Part shown: positions 18,401 through 28,894 of the stretch, in pieces
Layout of the letters: each line of letters opens with the position of its first letter
How positions within the stretch are numbered: position 1 is the stretch's first letter
Position numbers and translations under genes: made by a program
NCBI RefSeq assembly: GCF_014651515.1
Contig: NZ_BMXA01000001.1
Coordinates: 806,001-870,000, forward strand
Length of the DNA: 64,000 nt
Reading direction: 5' to 3'
Origin: Arenicella chitinivorans
GTDB lineage: Bacteria > Pseudomonadota > Gammaproteobacteria > Arenicellales > Arenicellaceae
The notes under the pieces: model-generated
The model's database searches: none
What the model saw: only the letters and a program-made list of their open reading frames with translations
What the model was told of the DNA's origin: nothing

Positions 18401-18931
18401 TTGACTGAGGCCATGGCCACTCTCGAAGCGGCAATTGCCAAAATTGACAAAGAAACACGTACGCGTTTCAAAGAAACCTTTGATAGTCTGAACGAGGGTT
18501 TCAAGGAGTTCTTTCCAAAACTGTTCGGTGGCGGTAGTGCGTATCTGGAACTCACCGGGAACGACATGCTCAATACCGGAGTCGGCGTAATGGCACGCCC
18601 GCCGGGCAAACGTAACAGCACGATTCACCTTTTGTCTGGTGGTGAGAAAGCACTGACCGCGGTGTCGCTTTTGTTTGCATTCTTTGAACTGAATCCCGCG
18701 CCATTTTGCGTGCTGGACGAGGTTGATGCACCGATGGATGACGCCAATGTGGAGCGTTATGCAGGCGTGTTAAAGCAGTTGGGTGAGAAAACTCAGTTGC
18801 TGTTTATCACGCATAATAAAATTACCATGGAGGTGGCCGATATCCTCGTTGGCGTGACGATGGCAGAACCCGGTGTCTCTCGCTTGGTGGCAGTGGATGT
18901 TGCCGAAGCAGCAGCAATGGCGGCGCAGTAG
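15422..18931 (+). CDS. smc: Chromosome partition protein Smc
   Basis: This 1169-residue protein has the full SMC architecture. The N-terminal head has Walker A GPNGCGKS at residues 31-38. Long coiled coils flank a hinge at about 500-650. The C-terminal head has signature LLSGGEKALTAVSLLFAFF and Walker B FCVLDEVDAPMDD. It is an ATPase that forms the bacterial condensin ring on DNA, with ScpA and ScpB as partners (not in this window). The ATG at 15422 is preceded by AGGA. Its last base overlaps the GTG of zipA by one nucleotide, so smc-zipA-ligA is probably one transcription unit, as in Pseudomonas and relatives. Confidence 0.98.
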   Translation: MRLKHIKLSGFKSFVDTTKVSVPNNLIGIVGPNGCGKSNVIDAIRWVMGESSAKTLRGDSMEDVIFNGSAVRKPVNRAYVELVFDNTDGSAPGSYAKFAEIGIRRELTRDGGSKYFINRDRCRRKDIQDIFLGTGLGPRSYSIIEQGMVGRIVESKPEDLRVLIEEAAGISKYKERRRETENRIRHTRDNLSRVEDIIGELETQLRRLKRQANEAERYKTLKAEQRDLDSHLKTLRWSGLHNQVKAKDLELERLQTEFESQVAEQRDVESRIELMREQQAELTETLNTVHAEYYGVGGEIAALEQSIEHTRTTRQRQQEEFERLVNSELEASQLLEQDQIRLETAQEQLIELEPMAEALAESYEVALGEFQSAEQAFNHWQTEWEQLNRDAANPEKEREVQSTRIEEQQRQIHHFSQRSEQVASTLADIDGKLNIDEINQLKEDVAIIDEECTTLETQLQERDQEIVTLRDALDENRERHNLVRHKLQDDSAQLKSLKALQAAALGEDNPEVNKWLQMRGIKDNPRLAASLQVKSGWELAVDTVLSSQLNAISVQQLEELAGEFDSFKAGRVWVVDQTSAPVVNSDAKLDVLADKVSSTDIQIDGWFNGVYVADTVKEALSQRHQLAAHESIVTREGCWIGTNWASFGLDQAKGGVLAREAQIEKLADSVDLASHELQKIQAATEADQARIKELESTRELARNEFRNKSHQRSDLHNQLGRIEARSAELLKQRDNLLIEQQELSDRLANAKEQVALAQKLMEDAQELASNFEYRREELTQQRAELTGQLESARQRERAARDERQAKQIELERLQSSTSNLQESIARLSHQLEGQAARRAELAALIDNEDDPTEAMREQLQELIEKRLVVEQSLSKARNELAEFENQMKSADQARLGFDRHSKSVRDNLEGVRMARQELVVRRNTISEEMGKDEEAMLLLQQNLPDDLALQTIEQNLAEVSRKIERIGAVNLVAIDEYEECSERKVYLDKQHADLTEAMATLEAAIAKIDKETRTRFKETFDSLNEGFKEFFPKLFGGGSAYLELTGNDMLNTGVGVMARPPGKRNSTIHLLSGGEKALTAVSLLFAFFELNPAPFCVLDEVDAPMDDANVERYAGVLKQLGEKTQLLFITHNKITMEVADILVGVTMAEPGVSRLVAVDVAEAAAMAAQ

Positions 18932-20238
18932 TGGCTGATCTGTATTTGATTTTCTTCCTGGTTGGTGCGGTCCTGTTTCTGGGGATTGTCGGCTATTCGT
19001 ATTGGCAGAAAAGTCGTGTGCATGACGATAAGAAGTCCGACTATGTTGATCCGCTATTCGCCCAGATTTCTGGCGATAAGACCGATGTGTCGACACCGAG
19101 TGGTCACACAGAACAATCCGACACCACGCTAAGTCTGTCCACCGCAGATGAAGGCGCGAGTGGTGCTGAGAGCGTACTGCCTGACATTAAACCAAGTGCC
19201 AATGCGTCCACGCCTTCTGGCCACACTAAGGTGCACAAGGAACCAAGCCTGACCAAACCCAGCAGCAGCCAGCAACCGGTGCCTGAGTCACCGCAGGTGC
19301 GTGAACCGAGTCTGCGCGAAGCCGCAATAAATTCCATGCCGAATGACAAGCTGGCTGAAGGTCAATCCGCTGCCGAACTTGTCAAGCCACATACTGATCC
19401 GAAAACCTCCAGTATGGTGACTGAGCTGGTGGCAAGGATTAAAAATCCCGGCCCGATAGAGCAGCAAGGCTTGCTCGGGCTATTTCGAAAGCATGATTTT
19501 AAGTTTCATCGCAAGGTGCATATCTACGGTCTCAATGAGTTGACGGATATGTGGCGAGACATTGAGTTTGAGCTGCCATCGGCACGGTTTACAGAATTGG
19601 GCGTGTCCATTCAGCTGGCAGATCGAGAGGGAGCGATGTCCAAGAAGGAGCTGCACGACTTTCAGCAAATGGTACTTGAGTTTACCAACGCCTATGACGC
19701 GCCATTTGAATTTTCGATGGACTTGGATGAAGCATTGGCCCAGGCGGCCGCGTTGGACAAGCTGGGACGCCGGTACGATTCTATGGCTGTGCTAAATGTG
19801 GTTCCGCGTTCCAAGTCTGGGTTTCGCATGGCGGATATAGAGAGCTGTGCAAGAGATTTGATGATGTCGACTGATAAAAACGGCATCTTCATGAAAACCG
19901 AAGGGCATAAATCGAATATGACGGTATTGTATCGCCTTGCCTGTACGGATGGCACCGGCCAGTTCGGAATTACCGTGAGCAGTGCCGCTCCGGTTCACGA
20001 TTTAGTGGTGTATATGAATGTGCCCACCACCAATGATCCCGAGCGCGTGTTTGAAGCGATGGTCAAGGATGCTAATAGTCTGGCAACCTGGCTCGATGGC
20101 AAAGTGGTTGATCGCGTGGGGAAGGTGATGACGCAACGGTCTTACTCAACGCTTATGCAGCAGGTTTCTGACATTGCCTTCAGTATGCAGCAAGACGGGT
20201 TGACGCCTGGCGATGCGGTCTCCAAGAAACTTTTTTAG
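18931..20238 (+). CDS. zipA: Cell division protein ZipA
   Basis: The 435-residue product anchors FtsZ to the membrane at the division site. An N-terminal-out membrane helix (LYLIFFLVGAVLFLGIVGY, about 4-22) is followed by a short basic stretch, then a long Ser/Thr/Pro/Glu-rich flexible linker (about 35-170). The C-terminal FtsZ-binding domain follows (about 180-400; HRKVHIYGLNELTDMW, GIFMKTEGHKSNMTVLYRLA). The linker makes it longer than the E. coli protein of about 330 residues. Translation starts at a GTG overlapping the smc stop by 1 nt, which suggests translational coupling. The position between smc and ligA is conserved in gammaproteobacteria. Confidence 0.95.
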   Translation: MADLYLIFFLVGAVLFLGIVGYSYWQKSRVHDDKKSDYVDPLFAQISGDKTDVSTPSGHTEQSDTTLSLSTADEGASGAESVLPDIKPSANASTPSGHTKVHKEPSLTKPSSSQQPVPESPQVREPSLREAAINSMPNDKLAEGQSAAELVKPHTDPKTSSMVTELVARIKNPGPIEQQGLLGLFRKHDFKFHRKVHIYGLNELTDMWRDIEFELPSARFTELGVSIQLADREGAMSKKELHDFQQMVLEFTNAYDAPFEFSMDLDEALAQAAALDKLGRRYDSMAVLNVVPRSKSGFRMADIESCARDLMMSTDKNGIFMKTEGHKSNMTVLYRLACTDGTGQFGITVSSAAPVHDLVVYMNVPTTNDPERVFEAMVKDANSLATWLDGKVVDRVGKVMTQRSYSTLMQQVSDIAFSMQQDGLTPGDAVSKKLF

Positions 20239-22281
<2,043 letters not shown>

Positions 22282-22326
22282 TCTAGCAAGCACGTTTCGG
22301 CACGGCAACCCAACCGGCGGTGAGTG

Positions 22327-22794
22327 TTAAAGGCGACGATTCGCCTGTAGAATTTTGACTTTATCGAGTGCAATGATCCGCGTGTTGGTGCCACCGTCGA
22401 TGTTCGACTGAGTGGATTGGGGAATGTCGAGGTGATGTAGATAGCGTTGGCTGATAATCCAAGCCAATTCTTCGAGCAATTCAATGTCCAGCAAGTCATC
22501 GGCTTGTTGGCCCTTTAGGGAGTAGGCTGTTTCGCCCAATACATCTAAAACTACATTTAGGTTGATCGTGTCACGTAAATGTTGGCAGCGACTGCGCTGA
22601 TAGCTTTGCAGCAAAATTTTAGGTAAAAATTCGCGATGATCACTGTTGGCGGCCAAAAGCTGCTTCGCAGATTGCGCATTGGGATTTATTTTTAGTCGTG
22701 CATCACCCAGTTCTTGCGCCGCTACCAACCAGAACTCAAGGAATGAGAGCGTTCCAGTGGTGTTTTCTGAGTTTGGGGCGGATTGCTTGTTCAT
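22327..22794 (-). CDS. Hypothetical protein, 155 residues
   Basis: I do not recognise this protein. The frame is open with nothing competing, and AAGAAGAG lies 3-4 nt before the ATG, so it is probably real. The predicted product is soluble and mostly helical, with no signal peptide: SFLEFWLVAAQELGDARLKI, then INLNVVLDVLGETAYSL and LLDIELLEELAWIIS. It sits convergent with ligA and divergent from asd, where many gammaproteobacteria have no gene. It may be a lineage-specific small protein. No function is proposed. Confidence 0.55.
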   Translation of the reverse strand: MNKQSAPNSENTTGTLSFLEFWLVAAQELGDARLKINPNAQSAKQLLAANSDHREFLPKILLQSYQRSRCQHLRDTINLNVVLDVLGETAYSLKGQQADDLLDIELLEELAWIISQRYLHHLDIPQSTQSNIDGGTNTRIIALDKVKILQANRRL

Positions 22795-23027
22795 TTACTC
22801 TTCTTTGCTGAATTAGATGCGTGCTAAAATCGCGCGGATGTTCGCGTTGGCGTGCATTATGGAGTTGGTTCAATTACCCTGCAGCGCTCTACGATCTAAA
22901 GTAACGCTTGCCTGTGAGCCTGTCAATTTAACCCGTTGCGAATGATTATTGTGTGCCATTGGCAGAAATCTCTGTGATGGCCAGTTTTCATCGACTACCT
23001 AATTCCAATCGAGAGATCCATAGTCCC

Positions 23028-24074
23028 ATGAATGACCCAGTCAATTCACACTCGTCAAAACGTTTTAATGTTGCCATTGTCGGTGCCACCGGTGCCGTTG
23101 GTGAAACACTGATCGAAGTTCTGGAGGAGCGTAATTTTCCTGTGGATACATTGTATCTGCTGGCAAGTGAGCGGTCGGCTGGTTCAAGTCGTACTTTTCG
23201 CGGCAAGAGCATTCGGGTCCAGGATCTTGCGAATTTTGATTTTACGCAAGCACACATCGGCCTGTTTTCAGCTGGTGGTAGCATTTCAGCCGAGTATGCG
23301 CCGAAAGCGGCGGCGGCTGGTTGTATCGTCGTCGACAATACGTCCCACTTTCGTTACGACGATGATAAACCTCTGGTTGTGCCAGAAGTGAACCCAGAAG
23401 CGATCGCACAATACAAAACTACGAACATTATTGCCAACCCAAATTGTTCCACTATTCAGATGTTGGTGGCACTGAAGCCGATTCATGACGCCGTAGGAAT
23501 TGAGCGTATTAATGTATGTACGTATCAGGCTGTGTCGGGTACCGGCAAGCCAGCAATGGAAGAATTGGCTGCTCAAACAGCCAGCTTACTGAATGCTAAA
23601 TCCATTCAGTCCAAGGTCTACCCAAAACAGATTGCCTTTAACGTACTGCCACAGATTGATGTATTTCTTGATAATGGTTACACCAAGGAAGAGATGAAAA
23701 TGGTTTGGGAAACTAAGAAAATCATGGGTGACGACAGCATTGAAGTCAACCCAACTGCGGTCCGTGTGCCGGTGTTTTATGGGCACTCCGAAGCGGTTCA
23801 TATTGAGACCAAACAAAAGATCTCAGCTGAGAAAGCAACTGAGCTGTTAAACGCATTTCCAGGAGTTGTGGTGCTGGACGAGCACGTCGATGGCGGGTAC
23901 CCAACGGCGGTGACCGATGCAGCAGGCCAGGACCCAGTTTATGTTGGGCGGATCCGTGAGGATATTTCCCATCCGCGTGGTCTAAATTTATGGGTCGTTG
24001 CCGATAATGTGCGCAAGGGCGCTGCGACCAACAGTGTGCAGATTGCTGAATGCTTAGTGCGCGATTATTTATAG
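23028..24074 (+). CDS. asd: Aspartate-semialdehyde dehydrogenase
   Basis: The 348-residue enzyme reduces aspartyl-4-phosphate to aspartate semialdehyde with NADPH, the branch point for lysine/diaminopimelate, methionine and threonine. The Rossmann motif is VAIVGATGAVGETL (15-28). The catalytic cysteine is Cys140 in NPNCSTIQ. VSGTGKPAMEEL is also family-typical, and the active-site His is probably in VFYGHSEAV. The start at 23028 puts the Rossmann strand close to the N-terminus, as in the family; in-frame starts at 22953 and 22977 give an unneeded extension. The window also holds dapA, dapD and dapE of the same pathway. asd next to fimV is the Pseudomonas-type order. Confidence 0.96.
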   Translation: MNDPVNSHSSKRFNVAIVGATGAVGETLIEVLEERNFPVDTLYLLASERSAGSSRTFRGKSIRVQDLANFDFTQAHIGLFSAGGSISAEYAPKAAAAGCIVVDNTSHFRYDDDKPLVVPEVNPEAIAQYKTTNIIANPNCSTIQMLVALKPIHDAVGIERINVCTYQAVSGTGKPAMEELAAQTASLLNAKSIQSKVYPKQIAFNVLPQIDVFLDNGYTKEEMKMVWETKKIMGDDSIEVNPTAVRVPVFYGHSEAVHIETKQKISAEKATELLNAFPGVVVLDEHVDGGYPTAVTDAAGQDPVYVGRIREDISHPRGLNLWVVADNVRKGAATNSVQIAECLVRDYL

Positions 24075-24179
24075 CAAATTAGGGCATTTAAGTCGCCAGC
24101 CCGGCAGTCTGCTGCGGTGAGCTGCGTTTTTAAAAAAACGGTTTCAATCGGCGACTTTTGATCAGAATGCACTATTGAT

Positions 24180-24209
24180 TTGCTAAAAACTGATGTAAGT
24201 TGTTACAAT
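24180..24209 (+). promoter_or_regulatory. Candidate fimV promoter
   Basis: TTGCTA (24180-24185) and TACAAT (24204-24209) are 18 nt apart and would give a leader of about 110 nt before fimV. The rest of the 253-nt gap after asd shows a T5A7 tract at about 24127-24138 and no recognisable gene. Confidence 0.45.
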
Positions 24210-24327
24210 GCGTTGCTAACTACCTAAAACTATTACAAAAACCTTCTTTTTGATGAGCCTAATGCGTAGAACTAACCAGACGGGTCGCAGCGATATGGCC
24301 GCAGCATCTTAAAGATTGGAGTGCTTT

Positions 24328-27327
24328 ATGGCAGACCGAAAAATGACCTTCAATAAAACCAAAACAGCAAATTCAGTACTAAAACAGCTGGGGATTTCTG
24401 CCGCATTGCTTATGGCATCCAGCACCGCGAACGCCCTGGGGTTGGGTGCGCTAGAGGTTCAGTCGAATCTCGAACAACCACTGAATGGCACCATCGAGTT
24501 GCGTACGTCGCCAAGTGATGATGTGTCCAGCTTGAATGCTCAGATCGCACCACGAGAAGATTTTGAAAAACTAGGCATCGATTACCCAGCCTATATGCAG
24601 AACATTAGTCTGGCGTTGGAAAACACCGCTGCTGGCAAAGTCCTGCGTGTGCGTAGCAATGATGTGGTTATCAATGAGCCATTTATCCACTTCCTGATTC
24701 GTGTTGATTGGTCTGGGGGCAGTTTCTTGCGCGAATACACCGCGCTGATTGATCCGCCAGTCTACGCAGCAGAAGCACCACGTTCATTTTCTGAACCGCG
24801 GGCTGTGGGAACGGATCAATCGTACGCAGCCGATGAGTCATCAAGCCTGGAAGTTGAATCGATGGATGATGACGTGGCATACGACGAGGTGGCGGTAAGT
24901 GACCCGCCAGTTGAAGAAGATGCGCCGTTGATTGAAGATGATTTTTACGAAGAGTCTGGATCGAGTACTGAAGATTCGTATGCTGATACTGCGTCGTCGT
25001 CCACAACCAGCAGCTACCCCGAGGGTACTGATGCACGTTATGGTCCTGTTGCCAGCGGCGAATCATTGAGCATGATCGCCCAAGAATTGCAGCGTCAGTT
25101 TCCCGATTTGAGTATTTACTCGATCATGAAGGTTTTGTTTGAAGAAAACCAATCTGCCTTTATCAATGGCAATATCAACGGCTTGATGCAAGGTTCCGTC
25201 TTGGATATCGGTGATCTTGATGCAATTCGCGCCGTCGATGCTGCTGCTGCAAAAGAATTTTTTAGCAACCAGGTGGCCGCTTGGGATCCGAGCGTGTTGG
25301 CGCCAGCCGATGATTATGACAGCATCAGTGTTGGCCAGGATTCTTATTCTTATAATGACGATGTCTTTGGGTCTTCCAGTTCCACGTCATCGAGCAGTGG
25401 TTCTGACAATTTTCAGGTAGGCGCTTCGCGTGATACCGCCGAGTTCGTATCGTCTGACCAGGGCAGCCGCGAAGGCGAGGTCTTAGCGCTACGTCAGGAA
25501 ATTTCCCAACTGGAATCTTCACTGGCTTCCAGCGAGCTAGAAAATCAAGAACTGACAGAACGAATTTCATCACTCGAAGGGCAGCTCGCAGATATGAATC
25601 GTTTGATGAATCTGAACGTGGAAAGCGCCGAAATGGCAGCGGTCGAGCAAACGCTGGCTGAGCAGAATGCGGCCACGAGTGATGTAACCGAGTTTGATTC
25701 TGGCTCTACGGGCACAGACAGCGTGCTGGACGAGTTCTTGGGTGACACCAATACCGACTTAGATGAATTTGGCTTAAGCACCGAGACTGATTCTCAATCA
25801 GCGGTTGATGAATTCTTGTCTGATTCTGGCGATGCGGTTGACGAGGTGGCAGCCGATGCTACCGACGCGGTTGATGAATTTCTGGCTGATGCGGAAACTG
25901 GCATTGATGAGTTTACTGACACCGTAGCTGGCGATGAATTTGAAAGTGTCCTTGAGGATGCAGCCGACTCAGGTGTTATTGAAGAAGCTGAAACTGTCGA
26001 GACTTCAGCACCGTCGCTTCCAGCGGCAACTCAGCCTGAATCACAGTCTTTTATGGACAAAGTCATGTCGGTTTTGACCGGCGGCTTACTCTGGAAAGTG
26101 TTAGCTGGCTTGGGCGCATTGATTGCGGCTGGACTGGCATTGTTCTTCATCCGTCGACGCAAGGCTGATGAAGAATTCGAAATTAGTATGTTGTCGATTG
26201 AGAGTAATTCTCAAAGTATGGACACCATGCAATCTGATTCAAGTTCAATGTCCGCGTCTATGTCGGCCTCGGTCGCCTCGGTCGCGGAATCCGTGGCTGA
26301 TAAAGAGACATCATTCCTAACCGTGTACAGCGACAGTGACGCTGTGGTGCAAGCGGATGAAGTGGACCCAGTCGCCGAAGCGGACGTGTACATTGCTTAC
26401 GGTCGTGATGAGCAAGCCGAAGAGGTGTTGTTGGATGGCATTGCGAATCACCCAGATCGTGTTGACATTAAGCATAAATTGCTGGGCTTGTATCAAAAAA
26501 CTAAGAATGTCGAGGGTTTCGAGCGCGTGGCCGAAGAGTTGTATTCGCAGCGCGAGTTAGTGAGCCCAGAAATGTGGGAAGAAGTCAGTAAGATGGGTAA
26601 GGATCTGTCTGCGGATAACCCTTTGTTTGACCTATCAATTGACGACCTAAGTGCGGCTGCGGTCAGTGCTGGTGTGGCGAGTGACGCGGCAGCCGAAGTT
26701 GATGGCTCTGCTGCAAAAGATGAAGATTTACTGGGTATTGATGCTGACGATGGTGACAATTTGTCCTTCGATTCAGATCTTATTGATACCAGTGACGATG
26801 GGAATGCGGCTGACGTCGATGGCCATTCAATGATGGTGGAAGACTCGCTGAGCGAAGATGAAGATGTGCAGTTGATCAACTTTGACGAAGGTCGTAGTGA
26901 AGTGAGCGAGCTGGATGATGTTGAGATCGATGCCATTGAATTGGATCCAGGTGATTCTTCCGATATGCTCGAGTTCAGCTCTTCTGCGCTGGATGATAGT
27001 ACCCCATTGATTGATATTGACGAAGCAGAAAGCGACGACGATGATTTGTTGAGTTTCGATACCGCTCCTGCGCCTGCGGCGGAAGCCACACTGGATTTGG
27101 ACGATGATCACGAGACATCCATTGGTGAGGTGCGCGAAGTAAGTGATTTGGAGATCGATCCGGATTATGACGAAGCGCGCACGCAGTATGAGTTGGCCAA
27201 AGTATTTGTTGATCTGGGTGACGAAGATGGTGCTCGTAAAATTCTCGATGAATTAGTCGCGAATGCTGGTAATGCACCTGCTGTGGTGAGCGATGCACAA
27301 GCGTTGCTGGACTCTATTAATAAGTAG
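24328..27327 (+). CDS. fimV: FimV/HubP-like polar hub protein
   Basis: The 999-residue acidic protein has the FimV layout: signal peptide (to about residue 30), N-terminal FimV domain (LGALEVQSNLEQPLNGTIEL), a LysM-like peptidoglycan-binding segment (about 236-292, GPVASGESLSMIAQEL), a coiled coil (about 385-425), a Glu/Asp-rich segment with VDEFL-type repeats (about 465-542), one membrane helix (about 586-610, LLWKVLAGLGALIAAGLALF), a cytoplasmic TPR-containing region and the conserved C-terminal FimV domain (YELAKVFVDLGDEDGARKIL). Relatives organise type IV pili and polar complexes. The ATG at 24328 has GGAG 8 nt upstream; the in-frame TTG at 24316 overlaps that site. An intrinsic terminator follows at 27373. 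Confidence 0.95.
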   Translation: MADRKMTFNKTKTANSVLKQLGISAALLMASSTANALGLGALEVQSNLEQPLNGTIELRTSPSDDVSSLNAQIAPREDFEKLGIDYPAYMQNISLALENTAAGKVLRVRSNDVVINEPFIHFLIRVDWSGGSFLREYTALIDPPVYAAEAPRSFSEPRAVGTDQSYAADESSSLEVESMDDDVAYDEVAVSDPPVEEDAPLIEDDFYEESGSSTEDSYADTASSSTTSSYPEGTDARYGPVASGESLSMIAQELQRQFPDLSIYSIMKVLFEENQSAFINGNINGLMQGSVLDIGDLDAIRAVDAAAAKEFFSNQVAAWDPSVLAPADDYDSISVGQDSYSYNDDVFGSSSSTSSSSGSDNFQVGASRDTAEFVSSDQGSREGEVLALRQEISQLESSLASSELENQELTERISSLEGQLADMNRLMNLNVESAEMAAVEQTLAEQNAATSDVTEFDSGSTGTDSVLDEFLGDTNTDLDEFGLSTETDSQSAVDEFLSDSGDAVDEVAADATDAVDEFLADAETGIDEFTDTVAGDEFESVLEDAADSGVIEEAETVETSAPSLPAATQPESQSFMDKVMSVLTGGLLWKVLAGLGALIAAGLALFFIRRRKADEEFEISMLSIESNSQSMDTMQSDSSSMSASMSASVASVAESVADKETSFLTVYSDSDAVVQADEVDPVAEADVYIAYGRDEQAEEVLLDGIANHPDRVDIKHKLLGLYQKTKNVEGFERVAEELYSQRELVSPEMWEEVSKMGKDLSADNPLFDLSIDDLSAAAVSAGVASDAAAEVDGSAAKDEDLLGIDADDGDNLSFDSDLIDTSDDGNAADVDGHSMMVEDSLSEDEDVQLINFDEGRSEVSELDDVEIDAIELDPGDSSDMLEFSSSALDDSTPLIDIDEAESDDDDLLSFDTAPAPAAEATLDLDDDHETSIGEVREVSDLEIDPDYDEARTQYELAKVFVDLGDEDGARKILDELVANAGNAPAVVSDAQALLDSINK

Positions 27328-27372
27328 TTGAGATTTTTATCATAATATAAACAACGATTTAGTAGTTTATTT

Positions 27373-27408
27373 AAGCCCAGGCTCATTGAGTTTGGGCTTT
27401 ATTTTTTT
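27373..27408 (+). terminator. Intrinsic terminator after fimV
   Basis: Arms 27373-27384 and 27388-27399 pair over 12 bp (two G-U) around a 3-nt loop, followed by TATTTTTTT. It separates fimV from truA, whose own promoter must lie close by or which depends on read-through. Confidence 0.9.
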
Positions 27409-27430
27409 GGTCCTGAGACGAGGTTGACCG

Positions 27431-28228
27431 GTGACAAGACGATACGCTGCATGTGTCGAATATGATGGCTCTGCGTTTAGTGGATGGCAGACTCAGCTGC
27501 ATGATGTGCGAACGGTGCAAGAAACAGTAGAAGCGGCACTCAGTCGCGTTGCTAACCAGGAAATCGCGATTGTCACGGCTGGGCGCACAGACACGGGTGT
27601 GCATGCAACGCACCAAGTGATCCATTTCGACACCGATGTTGAGCGCAGTGAGTTTGCTTGGTGTCGAGGAACAAACCGGTTTCTGGATCAGGATGTTCGT
27701 ATGAACTGGGTGCATGAATCCAATCTTGAGTTTCATGCGCGGTTTGGCGCACTGTCTCGATCGTATCGTTTTGTAATCTACAATGCGCCAATAGCCAGCG
27801 CCTTGCACCGTCACCACGTGACACACGAGTTTCGGCCCCTGGATATTGAGCGCATGGTGCGAGCCTCGCGTTGCCTGTTGGGCGAGCACGATTTCAGTGC
27901 ATTTCGCGCTGCAGGATGTCAAGCACACTCGCCCGTGCGAACGGTTACGAATTTGTCACTGAATGCGCACGGTGCGTGGATTTGGATAGACATCACGGCC
28001 AACGCATTTCTTCAGCATATGGTGCGCAATATAGCCGGGAGTCTGATCGAAGTCGGATACGGCAAGCGTTCGGCAGACTGGCTTGCCGATGTGCTGGAAT
28101 CGCGCGACCGAAAGCGCGCTGGGGTTACCGCACCACCACATGGCTTGTACTTGGTTGGTGTGACCTATCCTAGCCAGTTTTCATTACCCTCAGAGAAGCG
28201 CTCAGTGGCATACTGGGCAGATAATTAA
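27431..28228 (+). CDS. truA: tRNA pseudouridine(38-40) synthase TruA
   Basis: The 265-residue enzyme isomerises uridines 38-40 in the tRNA anticodon arm. The catalytic Asp is Asp54 in AGRTDTGVHA. Other family segments are VEYDGSAFSGWQ (9-20), SRSYRFVIYNAP and FLQHMVRNIAGSL. The start is GTG at 27431, which gives the usual N-terminus; no better ATG exists. It opens the truA-trpF-folC run seen in Pseudomonas-type genomes. The spacing to trpF is 33 nt. Confidence 0.96.
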   Translation: MTRRYAACVEYDGSAFSGWQTQLHDVRTVQETVEAALSRVANQEIAIVTAGRTDTGVHATHQVIHFDTDVERSEFAWCRGTNRFLDQDVRMNWVHESNLEFHARFGALSRSYRFVIYNAPIASALHRHHVTHEFRPLDIERMVRASRCLLGEHDFSAFRAAGCQAHSPVRTVTNLSLNAHGAWIWIDITANAFLQHMVRNIAGSLIEVGYGKRSADWLADVLESRDRKRAGVTAPPHGLYLVGVTYPSQFSLPSEKRSVAYWADN

Positions 28229-28261
28229 CCCTTCCACTCAAGCTCAACTCCCATTAAATAA

Positions 28262-28894
28262 ATGGCCAGAACGCGAATCAAACTATGTGGCATGACGGAC
28301 CCGCTTGAGGTTCGGCATGCAGTTGCTTGCGGTGTTGATGCGATCGGGGTTATCTTGCATGCAGATAGCCCACGCACAATTAGCGTGACACAGGCGCAGA
28401 AGATTCGCGCGGTGGTACCACCGTTCGTGAGTCTGGTAGGCGTGGTCGTCGATTGCGCGACGGAGCAGGTGAATCAATACATACATACGATTGGGTTAGA
28501 TCTGGTTCAGTTGCATGGCGCCGAAAAACCGGATGCCGCAGAACAGTTGATGCGGCCCTATATCAAAGCTATCCGTGCGCAAAGCCCGGATCAGGTGGCG
28601 CGGGATATTGCGCGCTATCCCAACGCTGCAGCGATATTGTTGGACCCCTATGTTGAAGGGCAGCACGGTGGCACTGGGTCGGTGTTATCCGATGCATTAT
28701 GGCCGCCATCGTTGGGTGCTCAACCGACGATTCTTGCTGGTGGTTTGAGTCCAAAAAATATCGCAGCTCGCATTCGGGCTTGCTCGCCGTACGCGGTCGA
28801 CGTCAACAGCGGTGTTGAGTCCGCACCAGGCGTGAAAGACCCGTCAAAGGTAGCTGAAATGGTCGCTCGCGTATTCGCGGAGGATGCACGATGA
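28262..28894 (+). CDS. trpF: Phosphoribosylanthranilate isomerase
   Basis: The 210-residue TIM-barrel enzyme converts phosphoribosylanthranilate to CdRP in tryptophan synthesis. It starts with the family motif RIKLCGMTDPLEV, Cys9 being the general base, and ends with ILAGGLSPKNIAARI and YAVDVNSGVESAPGVKD, the phosphate-binding half with catalytic Asp. Its stop overlaps folC by 4 nt (ATGA). trpB, trpA and accD, which often follow trpF in relatives, are absent here. Confidence 0.95.
   Translation: MARTRIKLCGMTDPLEVRHAVACGVDAIGVILHADSPRTISVTQAQKIRAVVPPFVSLVGVVVDCATEQVNQYIHTIGLDLVQLHGAEKPDAAEQLMRPYIKAIRAQSPDQVARDIARYPNAAAILLDPYVEGQHGGTGSVLSDALWPPSLGAQPTILAGGLSPKNIAARIRACSPYAVDVNSGVESAPGVKDPSKVAEMVARVFAEDAR

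Noticed and set aside
26493-27089. 198-codon Ser-rich frame opposite fimV
   Set aside because: The complement of Asp/Glu codons gives Ser/Leu runs; it is an artefact of the acidic fimV sequence.
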